In this document: piece by piece, positions 38,917 to 49,588 of the stretch
Layout of the letters: each line of letters opens with the position of its first letter
Position numbering within the stretch: position 1 is the stretch's first letter
Source of the DNA: Sisyra terminalis
Taxonomy: Eukaryota > Arthropoda > Insecta > Neuroptera > Sisyridae
DNA: 64,000 nt
Assembly: GCA_958496175.1 (NCBI GenBank)
Contig: OY292279.1
Coordinates: forward strand, 6,944,001 to 7,008,000
Direction of reading: 5' to 3'
Notes under the pieces: model-generated
Told to the model about the DNA's origin: nothing
The model's input: the letters and a program-made list of their open reading frames with translations, nothing else
The model's database searches: none
Translations under genes and position numbers: made by a program

Positions 38917-39750
38917 TTTTTTTTATCCTTTATTGCTTTCTATATATTTACAATTTATATACTATGCAATGTGCTAACAAATTTTGGTTGCTTATAAACC
39001 ACACTTGAGGTAAAAACCGTAGTTCGACCCTGGTGTGGTATTTTCGAAACATGTTGAGAGGGCCCAACCAATGTTGGGACTCTCTAAGAATTTGTTAGGA
39101 GGTCGTGAGGCCAACGTCGTTTCAGCCCAAGGTTTGTAAATTACACAGGTTGCTCCATTAGAAAAAAAATGACGTCACACGAAGAATTTTGAAATTGAAT
39201 CAGTCTGATGATATGTACGAATTTCTTCTGGATACGTCACGTAGCCACCATGAGGCCACCAGTGTATTTTATAAACCTTGGTTTCAGCCTACGTGGCATA
39301 TTGTCTGGATGAGTTTCAGAGGAAAGAATTTGGGCATTAGGGTTAGGATGGTCGACTAACTTGGAGTGGAATTTTTGGAATCGTTCTTGGACTAAGGTAG
39401 GGACAAAGGAAAGTTGAGATCATTGTGTATGATTCGGTTGTTAACATAATAAGGAGCATTGATTATTCGACGAAGGACTTTTGATTGGAAAGATTGGATA
39501 ATTTGGATGTTGGATGGTTTTGCAGAGCCCCACAATTCTGCTCCGTAAGCCCAGATAGGTCGTAGTAGAGTTTTGTAAATGGTGAGTTTAGTTTTTGTAT
39601 TAACTGAAGATTTAGGTCCTAAAAGTCTACGTAATAGTCCGTATCGTTGGTTTAGTATTTGTCTGTTGAATTTAATATGTGGGTTCCAGGTTAAGTGGCT
39701 GTCTAGGTAGAAGCCTAAATAACTAACCTTGGAAGCAATTGGGATAGTGT
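38917..39750 (-). pseudogene. Jockey-like LINE, 5'-truncated ORF2 C-terminus with poly(A)
   Basis: On the minus strand the coding part from 39750 reads VSYLGFYLDSHLTWNPH, LRPIWAYGAELWGSA, IQSFQSKVLRRIINAPYYV and RIIHNDLNFP, the standard C-terminal region after the RT domain of Jockey-clade ORF2. The 3' end has AATAAA followed by a short A-run at 38917-38924, right at the element edge. Stops interrupt the last third. A MITE (39128-39280) has inserted near the end of the ORF. The insertion is bordered by a 124-bp direct repeat, 38793-38916 and 39751-39874, derived from the host foldback arm. The RT catalytic domain is absent. Confidence 0.85.
39128..39280 (+). mobile_element. MITE, CAAGGTTTATAAA family, copy 2
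   Basis: A 153-bp copy nested in the LINE. Ends are CAAGGTTTGTAAATTACAC / TTTATAAACCTTG. It is flanked by a perfect 9-bp duplication GTTTCAGCC (39119-39127 and 39281-39289). A 9-bp duplication is typical of MULEs and longer than the 8 bp of hAT. Confidence 0.92.
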
Positions 39751-40460
39751 CAAATTCAAGATTCTCTGAAACTGTTTGATAATACCGAAAAAAGTGCTTA
39801 TGAGTTTCAAGATATCACTAAGTAGTATTTCGAGAAAAATTCGTTCATGAATCAGATCGATCGATCATTGTTAAAAATACGATTTATTTTTTCAAAAATT
39901 TTTTTTTATGCCAAAATCGATTGGTACACCTTAGTTTTTTTTTTCTATATAATCCTCTTTCATCATTCTACAATATATAATTTTTTCAGATTTTTAAAAA
40001 TATTAGACAATAGTTAAAAAAAAAGTATTCTTTAAACATTTTTTTTTTTGGGCTAAAATCTTTTAGTACCATCACGTAATTTTTTGTACATCACCCCCTT
40101 GTCTCAGTTTACTAAATATTTTTTTTAAGAATTTAATGTTAGATAATGGTTAGAAAAATTAAACGTATTTTTTAATTCAGAATTTCAGCTCTTACGTACT
40201 TAGTTTTTTTTTTAAAGTAATTATTCATCGCCTTAGTCATCAACAATTATTTTATACATTTTCTAAGTAACATTAAAATATTTATATTTTATTTAGCAAT
40301 TACTTTAGAAAAAAAACTAAGTACGTAAGACCTGACAACTTGAATTAAAAAAAAAAAGTTTTATTTTTCTAACCATTATCTAACATTTTTAAAAATACGG
40401 AAAAACATATATTTAGTAAACTGAGATAAGGGGATGATGTACAAAAAAATACGTGAAGAT

Positions 40461-41002
40461 TAGGGTAATTTTTTTTTTTGACTTTTTTTGGTCCCATCAT
40501 GAAATTTTGTTGGAAATACCAAAAAAAACAATCCCTGAAAGTTTGAGCACTTAATATTAATTTTAAGTCCTCGACCAAGACGTGTAAAGATTTCCCATTG
40601 AAAATACACGGAAACTCTGATTTTTTATTTTTAAATTTCTATATCTCATTTCATTGGATCGCTTTTACCAAAGATGGTTTTTTCTCAGAATTAAACGTTC
40701 TACAAAAGTGCCCATTGCAACAAAGTCGTAACTCACACCGGTGAGGTAGTACGGGCTAACACCTGATTTTTCCATAAAATTCGCGTTGCGAAATTTATCT
40801 CAAAATTTGCATTTATCTCGTAAATAACAAGAGCTACGGAAAAATTATAAATAAAAAACTTGTAGAGAATTTGATTTTCTACAAAAAAGATAATGTAGAC
40901 CAAATCGCTAAGATCAATATTAAACGAGATATTAAGCCTTGAATTGATTTTCCTGTGAAATTTTTGCCGATCATTGATTTAAAGTTTAAAACATTAATTT
41001 CA
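40461..41002. mobile_element. hAT-like element, family 1, nested copy
   Basis: Starts TAGGGTAATTTTTTT and is similar in reverse orientation, end to end, to 13433-13969 (GGTCCCATC, CTCGACCAAGACGTGTAAAG, CCGGTGAGGTAGTACGG, TGCCGATCATTGATTTAAAG). The right tip has lost the CCCTA. Flanks GTGAAGAT (40453-40460) and CTGAAGAT (41003-41010) match at 7 of 8 positions. The host arm without the insert is visible near 40075. Confidence 0.83.
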
Positions 41003-41480
41003 CTGAAGATACTAAAAGATTTTAGCTCACAAAAAAAATGTTTAAAGAATACTTTTTTTTTTAATTTTTATCTAATATTTTTAAAAATCTGAAAAAATTA
41101 TATATTGTAGAACGACGATAGAGGATTATATAGAAAAAAAACTAAGGTGTACCAAACGATTTTGGCATAAAAAAATTTTTTTGAAAAAATAAATTGTATT
41201 TTTTACAATGATCGATCGATCTGATTCATGGACGAATTTTTCTCGGGAACTACTTAGTGATATCTTGAAACTCATAAGCACTTTTTTTCGGTATTTTCAA
41301 ACAGTTTCAGAGAATATTGATTTTGAAAAAAAATAAATTATTTTTTACCCAAAAACGCGTCATATTTTAGAGTTGAAACTTGGCTGAGATGTTGTCCATA
41401 CTGTAAGCTATTTTCAGAAAAAAAATTAGCCCGATTGCAATGGGGGCACTTTAGACCCTCTTATCTGGCGAGGGCCTTTG

Positions 41481-42433
41481 GAAAAGTTAAAAATTTCAAA
41501 TCTCAAAAAAATTTCCAGTTGGTAAAAAGTAGAATAAACAACAAACTTTCTCAAAAGCAATTAAAAAAAAGAGAAAAGTTTTGGTTTCCAAATAAATTCA
41601 ATAACGAAAACGCTAAAATATTCTCCACATTTTTTATTTTCAGTTAATTTAAAGCCGTTTTCGTCGTTTCACATTTAAAGGTCAATTACAAACACGCGTA
41701 GGATGAGACATGTAAAGAATACAAAGCGACATGGTTGTGGGGTTGATTTGGTCGTGGGGGGATGATGAGGAAAGATATGGGATGTAAGACTTTTTCTTTA
41801 GACTCGAGTAGCGAGGGAAATTTAAAAATTTCTCGATCCAACAACGACGGATATTATCGGATATTACAAACAGAAGAAAAGGGAATCTGATTGGTTTGTA
41901 TTATGCATATAAGCTTATGTTATATAGAATGGATATTCAAGCTCGAAAGCTCGGGTAATCTGCTTACGTTGTTCGTGTGTCTCACTGTTGGCCGCATTTA
42001 TTTTTTATATTTGAGAATTTACAAGGGAAATTTTAATATTTAATTATATAATAGAGGTCTTCTATTAAAAATACTTGTTCCTTAGAAATGTCATTTCCGA
42101 TTGGATGAATGACTACCGTTCTTGTCCATTAAATTTCCATAAATATGTATATGAAAAATTTAATCAATGTCTTGCGTTTTTTGTCTTTTGTGAGAATAAA
42201 TATTTATCATTCAACATGTTTTATTTGTTATTGTTTAGCAAAAGTTACATAAAAGCTTCAAATCACTTGAAAAAAAAAATTTTGGTCAAATCCTTTTCTC
42301 ATTTTGCTTAAAACTCCATCAATTAAAGCCCAATTATTTATTACTACTTAAAAAAATCTACCAAAAATCAATTCGAATTCTTGAAAAAAATAATTGTTAA
42401 ATTGAAAAGTCGTAGCCTACAAACTTAACAACT
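41481..42433. other. Intronic sequence, nothing recognised
   Basis: No coding or repeat features. A less AT-rich patch lies at 41690-41800. Confidence 0.5.
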
Positions 42434-42700
42434 AAAAGGCACCCGGAGTGGACCAGATCATTACCAAAATGCTAAAAAGCTCCGACAAAAAGCAACTTTG
42501 ATGATGCTTTATTTATTCAATGTAAAACTTTGACTACATTACTGGCTCGAAACAGTCAAAATTGCAGAAGTAATGGTTTAAAAACCATGAAAAAATCTGC
42601 GATCATTAAGCTATTTGGAGCTCAAAAGCTCCTGTCAAGAGTACACATAAAGCTCAAAGTTTATTCAAAGCGATTGCTGAACTTATTTTTTTTTATTTCC
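42434..42700 (+). pseudogene. Jockey-like RT fragment
   Basis: In frame-shifted plus-strand translation: KAPGVDQIITKMLK, then YWLETVKIAEVMV, a broken KP-KN and S-YL. These match the KSPGPDGI..K.L and W..A.VI.I.KPGK......YRPISLL stretches at the start of LINE reverse transcriptases. There are stops at several positions. It lies next to, and opposite in orientation to, the fragment 42905-43345, so they are probably separate insertions or an inverted break. Confidence 0.65.
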
Positions 42701-42904
42701 AAATTTTTTTTTGCACCATCCGCCTCTTGGCAATAGTTGCAATATGCCATACTTACAACACTCGTGGGTTAGTTGTGTCCAATGACATAATTAACATTAA
42801 AAATTATAGCCAATATAATTATAGTATAAACAGTATTCTTAAATATAATAACACTTTTATCTAATATCACTAAAATCGGTCTAAAATCACTAAATCAGGT
42901 CAAT

Positions 42905-43345
42905 TATAAACACTTTTTTGAGACACTTAACATCTGCACTGTTATCAAGCAGATTCAAGACAAGGTAGTTAGGATGATCATTAAGTCTAGTTTGATATAT
43001 CCCCGTTTTCCAAGTGATCACATCTTTCACAAGTTCCACCTGTAGATCGTCGTGGATTCTGACATTATTTATGTATCATGGTGCACCGATTATTGTCCGC
43101 AGAACTTTGGATTGAAATCTTTGTATTTTTCCACAGTTTGAGTTGGATGCTGTGCCCCAAAGTTTCACTCCATAGGTTCAAATTGGTTTTACTATTGATT
43201 TGTACAGAACCAATTTGGTTTCTATGGTCAATTGTGACCAATGACCAATAAGCCATTATAACTTTGTGTATTTCTTGTTAAGCTGATTTTTTTTTAAGTG
43301 TTTTGCCCAAGTTAACTGTCTATCCAGGTACATTCCCAAATACAT
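42905..43345 (-). pseudogene. Jockey-like LINE ORF2 C-terminal fragment
   Basis: Minus-strand translation gives MYLGMYLDRQLTWAKHLK, IVKPI-TYGVKLWGTAS, IQRFQSKVLRTIIGAPWYI, RIHDDLQVE and LNLLDNSADVKCLKK, in the order seen in the Jockey-clade ORF2 end. Two stops interrupt it. No poly(A) tail or target duplication was identified. Confidence 0.8.
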
Positions 43346-44367
43346 AAAATGATCCGTTGCTAAACTTAAATAAAAAAAAAATGGAAAGCATATAAACTGA
43401 TTTTTTTTCAAATTCAATGTTTAAGCTTAAATAAATCTGTAGGTAGATATGGGAGTTTAATTTTTACCCCAAATATTGTTAGTTATAAACAAAGTTTTAA
43501 TTGAAAAATAAAAGCGTGAAAATTCGATTCACGTTCATTTACAATCTCGTATATGTGTACCCATATATTATTTACTTTTCAAAAAAAGCAAGGATACATT
43601 TTCATTAAACAAACAACCCTGTTGTTGATCAAACAATCATCCCTTAAAAAACTATATTGCACACTAGTGACAAAAAAATATATTTCAACATTTCCTATCA
43701 TACAAATACATGCATTTTTTTAAACATTCTTTTGATTTATATACAAACCAAATTTTATATTTGCAAATCTTCACCATCTACCCAATTGCCATTTATTAAA
43801 CGATCATGGAAAATTTCAATGTTCCAAACATCTCGTCCGATTTTTACGACTGTTGCTGATGTCGAGAAAAACGCCGGGGCGTTGGGTCTCGTGAAAATGT
43901 GTAACGAATAAATGATCCTTTTGAAGTGATCAAACCAAATATCTTTTCTCCAGGGGAAGCGAAACTTGTCGAAACGCACGACGAAAAAAAAGCAGGCTTG
44001 AAAATAATCCTTTCGTTTGTACCTTTTTTTATATATTTTTTAAGGTGAAAAAAAAGATTATTTATTTAGGAGGTTTATGGAATTTTCAAAGGCAATGTTT
44101 TTTTTTTTTATTATTCATCGCCTGAAATTTAATCATTTAATTTTCTATTTGAGTGAAAATTGTTTATTTGAAGTGAAATTTTATACGATAATAGCTTGAA
44201 CGATGAAAAATTTGTTTAAGTGGAAAATAAAGAACATTTTTTTACCAAGTTTTGTTGAAACTCATTAGAAAGGAGTGTAAGGGTTAAAAATATTAAAAAA
44301 AATTCTTTAAATTTCGAAAATTAAATTTAAGTTTTCGTGGTAAGTCAACAATAATCCACTTCTGTAT

Positions 44368-44514
44368 CAAGGTTTATAAATTACACTGATTGACCCATTA
44401 GAAAAAAAAATATGACGTCATACGAAGAATTTGAATCAGTCTGAAGATATGTAAGAATTTCTTCTGGATACGTCACGTAGCGCATGAGGCCACCTGTGTA
44501 TTTTATAAACCTTG
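44368..44514 (+). mobile_element. MITE, CAAGGTTTATAAA family, copy 3
   Basis: A 147-bp copy with ends CAAGGTTTATAAATTACAC / TTTATAAACCTTG and the interior blocks ATGACGTCATACGAAGAA and ATACGTCACGTAGC. Flanks CTTCTGTAT (44359-44367) and CCACTGTAT (44515-44523) match at 7 of 9 positions, supporting the 9-bp duplication of copy 2. Confidence 0.88.
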
Positions 44515-44525
44515 CCACTGTATAA

Positions 44526-45367
44526 CTAAATGAACGCGGATGGCATCGCCATCAGCAACCACCTATCTTCCTGGTTCAGTAGATAGAAAATTCTTATAAA
44601 TCCATCAAAAAGCATCGCCAAAATTTTCTCTCTAAGACGTATCTCCAACCAACTGGAGCCTATCGTGCTGGATCTCATGGAAATTCCGTGGAGTGTGAAA
44701 AAAACGCCTGTTAAATATTTGGGCATACTTCTGGACTCAAAATTAACCTGGCAAAGCCACATTTCAAGTAAAATCATACAAGCCAATACTGGACTCATCT
44801 AACTATACCCACTTATCAACAGAAGGTGTCGTCTAAATATGGAATGTTCAATGATGATATACAAATCAGTTATAAGACCACTTTTCACATACTTTTGCGC
44901 AGTCTGGCTTCCATCCTCAAAGAAAAATCACAATGACCTTCAGGTGTTCTAAAATAGAGTCTTGAGAATCATCACTAAAGCTTCATGGTATGTGAAAAAC
45001 AACCAAATTCATCACGAAATAAACGTCCCATACATAAAAGACTTCTTAATCCATCTCACAAGGAATTTCCTAAACGGTCTAGAAAATTTTCCCAGTGCAG
45101 TAAAACTAGGCTTGGGGGATACAATAAAACAAAGAAGGCTTAAGCGGAAACTCCTTCAAGAGCTTCAAGAAATAGCAGTTGCTTGACCACAAGGTCAAGA
45201 ATAATCAACAATTAAAAAAATAAAAAAGACAGAGGAATGAAGTTCGACTCCTCCAGCTACTTAAAAGCCGATAAAGATCAATTGCCTGTTATCATTATCA
45301 TAATATAGCAGCAAATTGCTGAACTGGTGCAAATTACATAATAGTCCCAAAAAAAAAAAAAAAAACA
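44526..45367 (+). pseudogene. Jockey-like LINE, 5'-truncated, with 3' UTR and poly(A)
   Basis: Plus-strand translation runs ISNHLSSWFSR, FSLRRISNQLEPIVLDLMEI, YLGILLDSKLTWQSHI, SVIRPLFTYFCAVWLPS, RVLRIITKASWYVKNNQIHH and ends ...LQELQEIAVA at 45186. Three in-frame stops remain. A 3' UTR of about 170 bp leads to an A-run at 45350-45367. It is the same family as 62068-63130: both protein and 3' UTR (GGAATGAAGTTCGACTCCTC) match. It begins 11 bp after MITE copy 3. The RT domain is missing by 5' truncation. Confidence 0.88.
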
Positions 45368-47560
45368 ATAATCCAAAATTTTGGAGTATGTTTTGGAGAG
45401 AAGACTATTATAATACCTTCTATTAAACGCATGTGATACTTAAAAAAAATAACCATACAAAATTGCTTTCCAAAACTTTTTTGGTTTCATTATTAACTTT
45501 ATAAACTATTTTTAATAGTATAGAGCATGCCAGGATGAGAAAAATAAATTATAAACAATAAAGGGACCACACAAAATATTAGATGAGTAAAATTATTGTA
45601 ATTTTTAAAGTTATGACATGTTTATATTATGACATATTCAGAAATCTGTTTTTTTTCTTGAGTTGTCTTGAGTCTAATAATTTTCACACCTCTGTAAGTT
45701 TTATGAATTCAAAAACTTGAATCCTTAAAATAATATCAGTGAATTATACAATTTGATTTCGTAAAAGAATATCTCATAAAAGTGGATTTAAAATTGAAGT
45801 ACTTTTGCATTAGTAACTAAAAGCACTTTCCATACACTATCATTATTAAAAAATTGTCTTTTTTCTGCAAACAAAGAAAATAATGAGTCTATTATCAAAA
45901 GCAATTATTTCAAATGACGTAGAATTTTCGTTTTTTTTTTCGTTAGCCTCTGATAAAACGTGAAAACCCTGTTGTTCTATTTACCCAATGATTACGTTTT
46001 AGTCGAATGACAAAACCATTTCGAATTGTCTTCCAACCGAAACAATGGATTTAGTCGAGGACGGACGGTTTTAATTATTTATTAGTGTGACAATAGTAAC
46101 AACAATTGAGGACAGAAAGCGGATGGAAAAGCGGGAGTGTGGCGAGATCCGGGGAACAGGAACGGCGGGAACAAGTTGGCTGATGCTGTTAATAAAGCTC
46201 ATTATTACGTGCTTCTAGGACGCTTTAAATCCCAACGTTCATTTCAATATGGATATATAATCAACACACATTCACATATGGACGCCTAGAAATACGATCA
46301 AGGCCTCGTAGAACAATTATTAGCTGTTCCCAAGGGAATTTTAATAGGAATTTGATTTATTTGAGACCACCGCAAAAAAAAAAACAACTAGGATAATTAA
46401 GAAGAAATTCCCTAATGTGTTCCCTCATTTTTCACGTCGTGATTAATCACATAATTTATTTAATGGACGTTGGAAGGCGCATATTTCCACTTCATTTCAG
46501 TCGGGATTCGGGAATAATTCTTCGTGTTTTAAAAAATATGTTTCAGGGATTTAGGAATTTGAAGTCTTTTTTGTGTGAGTATAATTTAACGTTTTTCTAG
46601 TTTTGTCTCATATATATAATTCGTGAAACGGTTGTCTTTGTTGGGTATGTTGCGATGGGTTGGCATATGAAATATCAATTACATTTGTAATTAATTTTCA
46701 TGAAAACTTTCCAACTGTTTGTTGTGTATATGTGTGGTGATGGCGATGATTATGATAAGGGTGAAGTTGCCACTTTGTTTAATCCAAGATGAAAAATAAT
46801 TTGTTTTCAAATGAAGGAAATTTTCGGTTGAGCATTTCAAAACAATTTTCCGAAAGGTGTTCAACGTTTGGTATTGTTTGTGGAAATTTAATGAAAAAAA
46901 TTTATTTATAAAATGTTTTAGACACATGCCTACACATTGGGGTTGATTTTAAACAAAATATTTCTGTTTTTAAACTTTCTTTTATTAATATTCACCAAAA
47001 AAAAAAAATATGAACCAGTTTCGGAAGTATTTCTAGAGTATTACAATGCATAAATTTAATCTAGAAACAAAAAGGAAACTTAGAAATTTATATATAAACC
47101 GTTTATTTTGAAAGTGGGTTAAGTCGATTTCAAAAACAATCCCTACAGTGTTATCATTTTTAACCATAGGAACATAAAATACTAAGGAGGACGGAATAAT
47201 TGGCGTTTTAACAACTAAAATGAAATCAGTGATTTCTGAAAACTTAGCAGTTAAATAATTAACATACTTTGTTCTAGTTACAAGAAGAAGAATCACCATA
47301 TAGACCGTCCTTGAAATGGACTTACGCCACTTTCAAAATAAACGAGTCATATTTAGAAACAAAGAAGACAAATTAAAATTGTAAGTTGAAAAAACCAAAT
47401 ACTATCAAATTGTAAGAGCAAAGCGTTATTTTGTTATACTGTAAAAAGAATGGGGAAAAAAATTTATTATTCAATGCCCTACTTTACATTTTATCACTAA
47501 TTTTTGAATAAAGGGTTATCTACGTTAAAAAAAGGTTTCAAAAGTGTAAAACGTGTTTTT
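45368..47560. other. Intronic sequence, nothing recognised
   Basis: Mostly AT-rich. The stretch 46010-46330 is less AT-rich. A few open frames of 60-88 codons (46415, 46691, 47033) show no family resemblance. Confidence 0.45.
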
Positions 47561-47593
47561 GTTCCTCCTAAAATGTTGACTTTTAGGAGGAAC
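47561..47593. repeat. Perfect 13-bp hairpin
   Basis: GTTCCTCCTAAAA, a 7-nt loop TGTTGAC, and the exact complement. AAAATGTTGACTTT is repeated directly after the hairpin, suggesting a local templated duplication. There is no T-run or coding context to suggest a terminator. Confidence 0.9.
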
Positions 47594-47879
47594 AAAATGT
47601 TGACTTTGACATTAATCTCAAAGTTTCTATGATATCTTTAAAGATCAAAGAATTTATCGATCACCAATAAATTTCTTTCAACCCAAGATTCATTAAATCA
47701 AGTAACAAAAACCTTCAATGAATATTATTTTTCTGGAACTCAATTGTTTTTCTATTGATGCAGCAAATATCGTACAATTTTTTTAGATATTGTTAAGTCG
47801 TGGAATAGAATGAGTAAATGCTGAAGTTTGAACCAAAAAATTCATTGTCAAAAAATTAATGAATTAATTTATTTTTTAA

Positions 47880-48005
47880 AAAATCAGAAGACAATTCAGG
47901 TTGTTTAAGATTGTTTTTTTTATTTAATATTTTTTAATATTGAATTAGCTACGTTTCGTTACGCATTGTAACTTAAACAGACTTCTTGATTCACAAAAAA
48001 TTTAA
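47880..48005 (-). repeat. Penelope-like remnant, GAAACGTAGCTAATT family, copy a
   Basis: On the minus strand: TTGTGAATCAAGAAG, then a degraded hammerhead-like core (CTGTTTA at 47974-47980, stem GTTAC/GTAAC, then GAAAC), then GTAGCTAATT and a downstream AACCTGAATTGTCTTC. Related copies are 50972-51385 (plus) and 55195-55350 (minus). Confidence 0.5.
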
Positions 48006-48102
48006 TCCATGTTGAAGTCCTTGTCTTTTTTAAATATAATAAATAAATTGTGGGCAATAAGGACGAAGCTTCTTGTGGAATATTATTTATTTTATCGCCA
48101 AC

Positions 48103-48127
48103 GTTTCGTCAGTCATTGCTGACTTCT
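48103..48127 (-). ncRNA. Hammerhead-like core, mutated (left arm)
   Basis: On the minus strand: TTGAAGA in place of CTGAAGA, a stem II of GTCA/TGAC, then GAAAC. The first core base is changed, so activity is unlikely. Confidence 0.35.
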
Positions 48128-48411
48128 TCAAGGCTCTATAATGAAAATACATAACATTTAAAAAATAGCAACACATTATTGTCATAATTATAAATAAATA
48201 AATTACAATTCATAAGTTTTAGTCAATATAAATCTTAGTGAATTAATGTGAAATCTAACCAAAAAATAATTAAATTTCAATAACAAATGTAAATTAGATA
48301 TTAAATTTCATTTATATTGACTAAAACTTATGAATTGTAATTTATTTATTTATAATTTTGACAATAATGTGTCGCTATTTTTTAAATGTCACGTATTTTC
48401 TTTATAGAGCC

Positions 48412-48440
48412 CTGAAGAAGTCAGGAATGACTGACGAAAC
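48412..48440 (+). ncRNA. Hammerhead-like core (right arm)
   Basis: CTGAAGA (48412-48418), stem II GTCA (48420-48423) with TGAC (48432-48435) around an 8-nt loop, then GAAAC (48436-48440). All conserved CUGANGA and GAAA positions are kept. GTTGGCGATAA just downstream is roughly complementary to TTATTGCCCAA about 40 nt later, a possible stem III. Confidence 0.45.
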
Positions 48441-48835
48441 GTTGGCGATAAAATAAATAATATTCCACTTGAAGCTTCGCCCTTATTGCCCAAAATTTAT
48501 TTATTATATTTAGCTCTAACTTTGACTCCAGCTACAGTCTCAATCATTGTAGTTTGTTACATTTGAGTTAATTTTCTTGGCCATAAATCAGTATCATAAA
48601 ACACCAACTTAAATCCAATTTGATGGTATTAAGACTGGGCTAGAATTATGAAGTTCCAAAAAAGGATTTTTTCAATATTCACCATTCTTTTTTAAATAAA
48701 AAACTATTAATTTTATGAGTTATAAATTTTATGAGTCCTAGTTAAGCTTTTACTTACAACATCCAAAACATTCGGGTTTTTCTGAGGTCCTGGTTTTAAA
48801 AGAATTTCTGTATATCTTAAGAAAACTTAGTCTTA

Positions 48836-48932
48836 CATTGATAAGTATTTTATTTATTTCCGAGTCACAATAAATTAATGAATAATAATATATGAAATTG
48901 AGTCTCATAGGACATATATTATTATCCATTAA
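48836..48932 (+). repeat. Second copy of the 29173-29352 repeat, without its middle
   Basis: CATTGATAAGTATTTTATTT, ATTTCCGAGTCACAATAAAT and then GAAATTGAGTC.CATA.GA.ATA match 29173-29352, but the 85 bp with palindrome and hammerhead-like core is replaced by about 17 bp of unrelated sequence. Confidence 0.75.
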
Positions 48933-49379
48933 AACTTAGTCATAAATCTGTGGAAATTTGGTGAAAATTCCTGAAATGATTTTAAAATATATAGGAAAAA
49001 TGAGTAAGCAAAGAAAATGCTATTATGTTTGAAGACTTTTGTTGAAGTTAATAGTCGTGTACGCTCGATTTGTTAACGAGGAACTTTAAAAGTGGCCTAA
49101 ATAGGGTATTTATCATTTTTCTCTTTTCCTTTTTAATTTAAAAAGCTCGAATGATTTTATATGGTACGTACATATATATATTCTTTGTGATGAGACCAAG
49201 TAAAATTCAATTACTGTTCAGTACAGGTAGAAAAAAAGGAAAGACGCGAGTAGAAAATCCCTTTTTCTACACGACATATCCTCTTCATTCCACTTGCCGT
49301 AAATGTAATAACAAAGTGAAACTTGGAGTGTATAGAAAATATCAACAGCTCCAGCTTACATTTTCTTCGTTTCGAGGTT

Positions 49380-49452
49380 CGTCGCCGTCGCCGTCGCCCG
49401 TCGTTCTTGTCGTGTCTTTTATTATTTTTTCACTTCTTCTTCTTCTTCTTCT
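49380..49452. repeat. GTCGCC and CTT simple repeats
   Basis: Three GTCGCC-type hexamers (49380-49399) and seven CTT units (about 49433-49451). The overlapping 145-codon plus-strand frame (49151-49588) is partly encoded by these repeats. Confidence 0.85.
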
Positions 49453-49588
49453 AGTCTGTTTTCTTTTTCGCTATTGTACGAATAGAAATGGTGAAGAAAT
49501 CGGCGATGCTAGAGCTTTTGGGGGCCGTCGAAGTTGGGGGTGGGCGAGTGGGAAAAATAGACGATATCGTAATAAAACACAATGGTAG

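Larger units (their letters stand above)
38636..41480. mobile_element. Large foldback element CAAAGGCCCTCGC with two nested insertions
   Basis: Ends CAAAGGCCCTCGCTAGATAA and its complement at 41461-41480. Outer arms 38636-38916 pair with 41190-41480, sharing GCCCCCATTGCAATCGGGC; the inverted pairing then continues inward on both sides of the insertions (39751-40250 with 40270-40460 and 41003-41260), so the original element was a nearly complete hairpin centred near 40260. Insertions are a LINE (38917-39750) and a hAT element (40461-41002). Start CAAAG fits hAT YARNG. Candidate flanks AACGGTTA and AAAAGTTA agree at 6 of 8 positions, which is only suggestive. Confidence 0.82.
48036..48513. repeat. 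Long inverted repeat, two opposed copies of a Penelope-like end
   Basis: Arms of about 205 bp (48036-48250 and 48295-48513) pair almost perfectly around a short centre. Each arm carries, oriented outward, AGAGCC, a hammerhead-like core, GAAACGTTGGCGATAAAAT and AGCTTCG.CCTTATTGCCC. The outward arrangement is that of two head-to-head truncated copies, as often described for Penelope elements. Confidence 0.65.

Noticed and set aside
43755..43979. Minus-strand frame with FRFPWRKDIWFDHF...VWNIEIFHD
   Set aside because: Looks protein-like, but I recognise no family and no splice pair; it does not match any Ace exon.
49151..49588. 145-codon plus-strand open frame, the longest in the window
   Set aside because: It runs through GTCGCC and CTT simple repeats, has no recognisable domain and no splice context; treated as chance.
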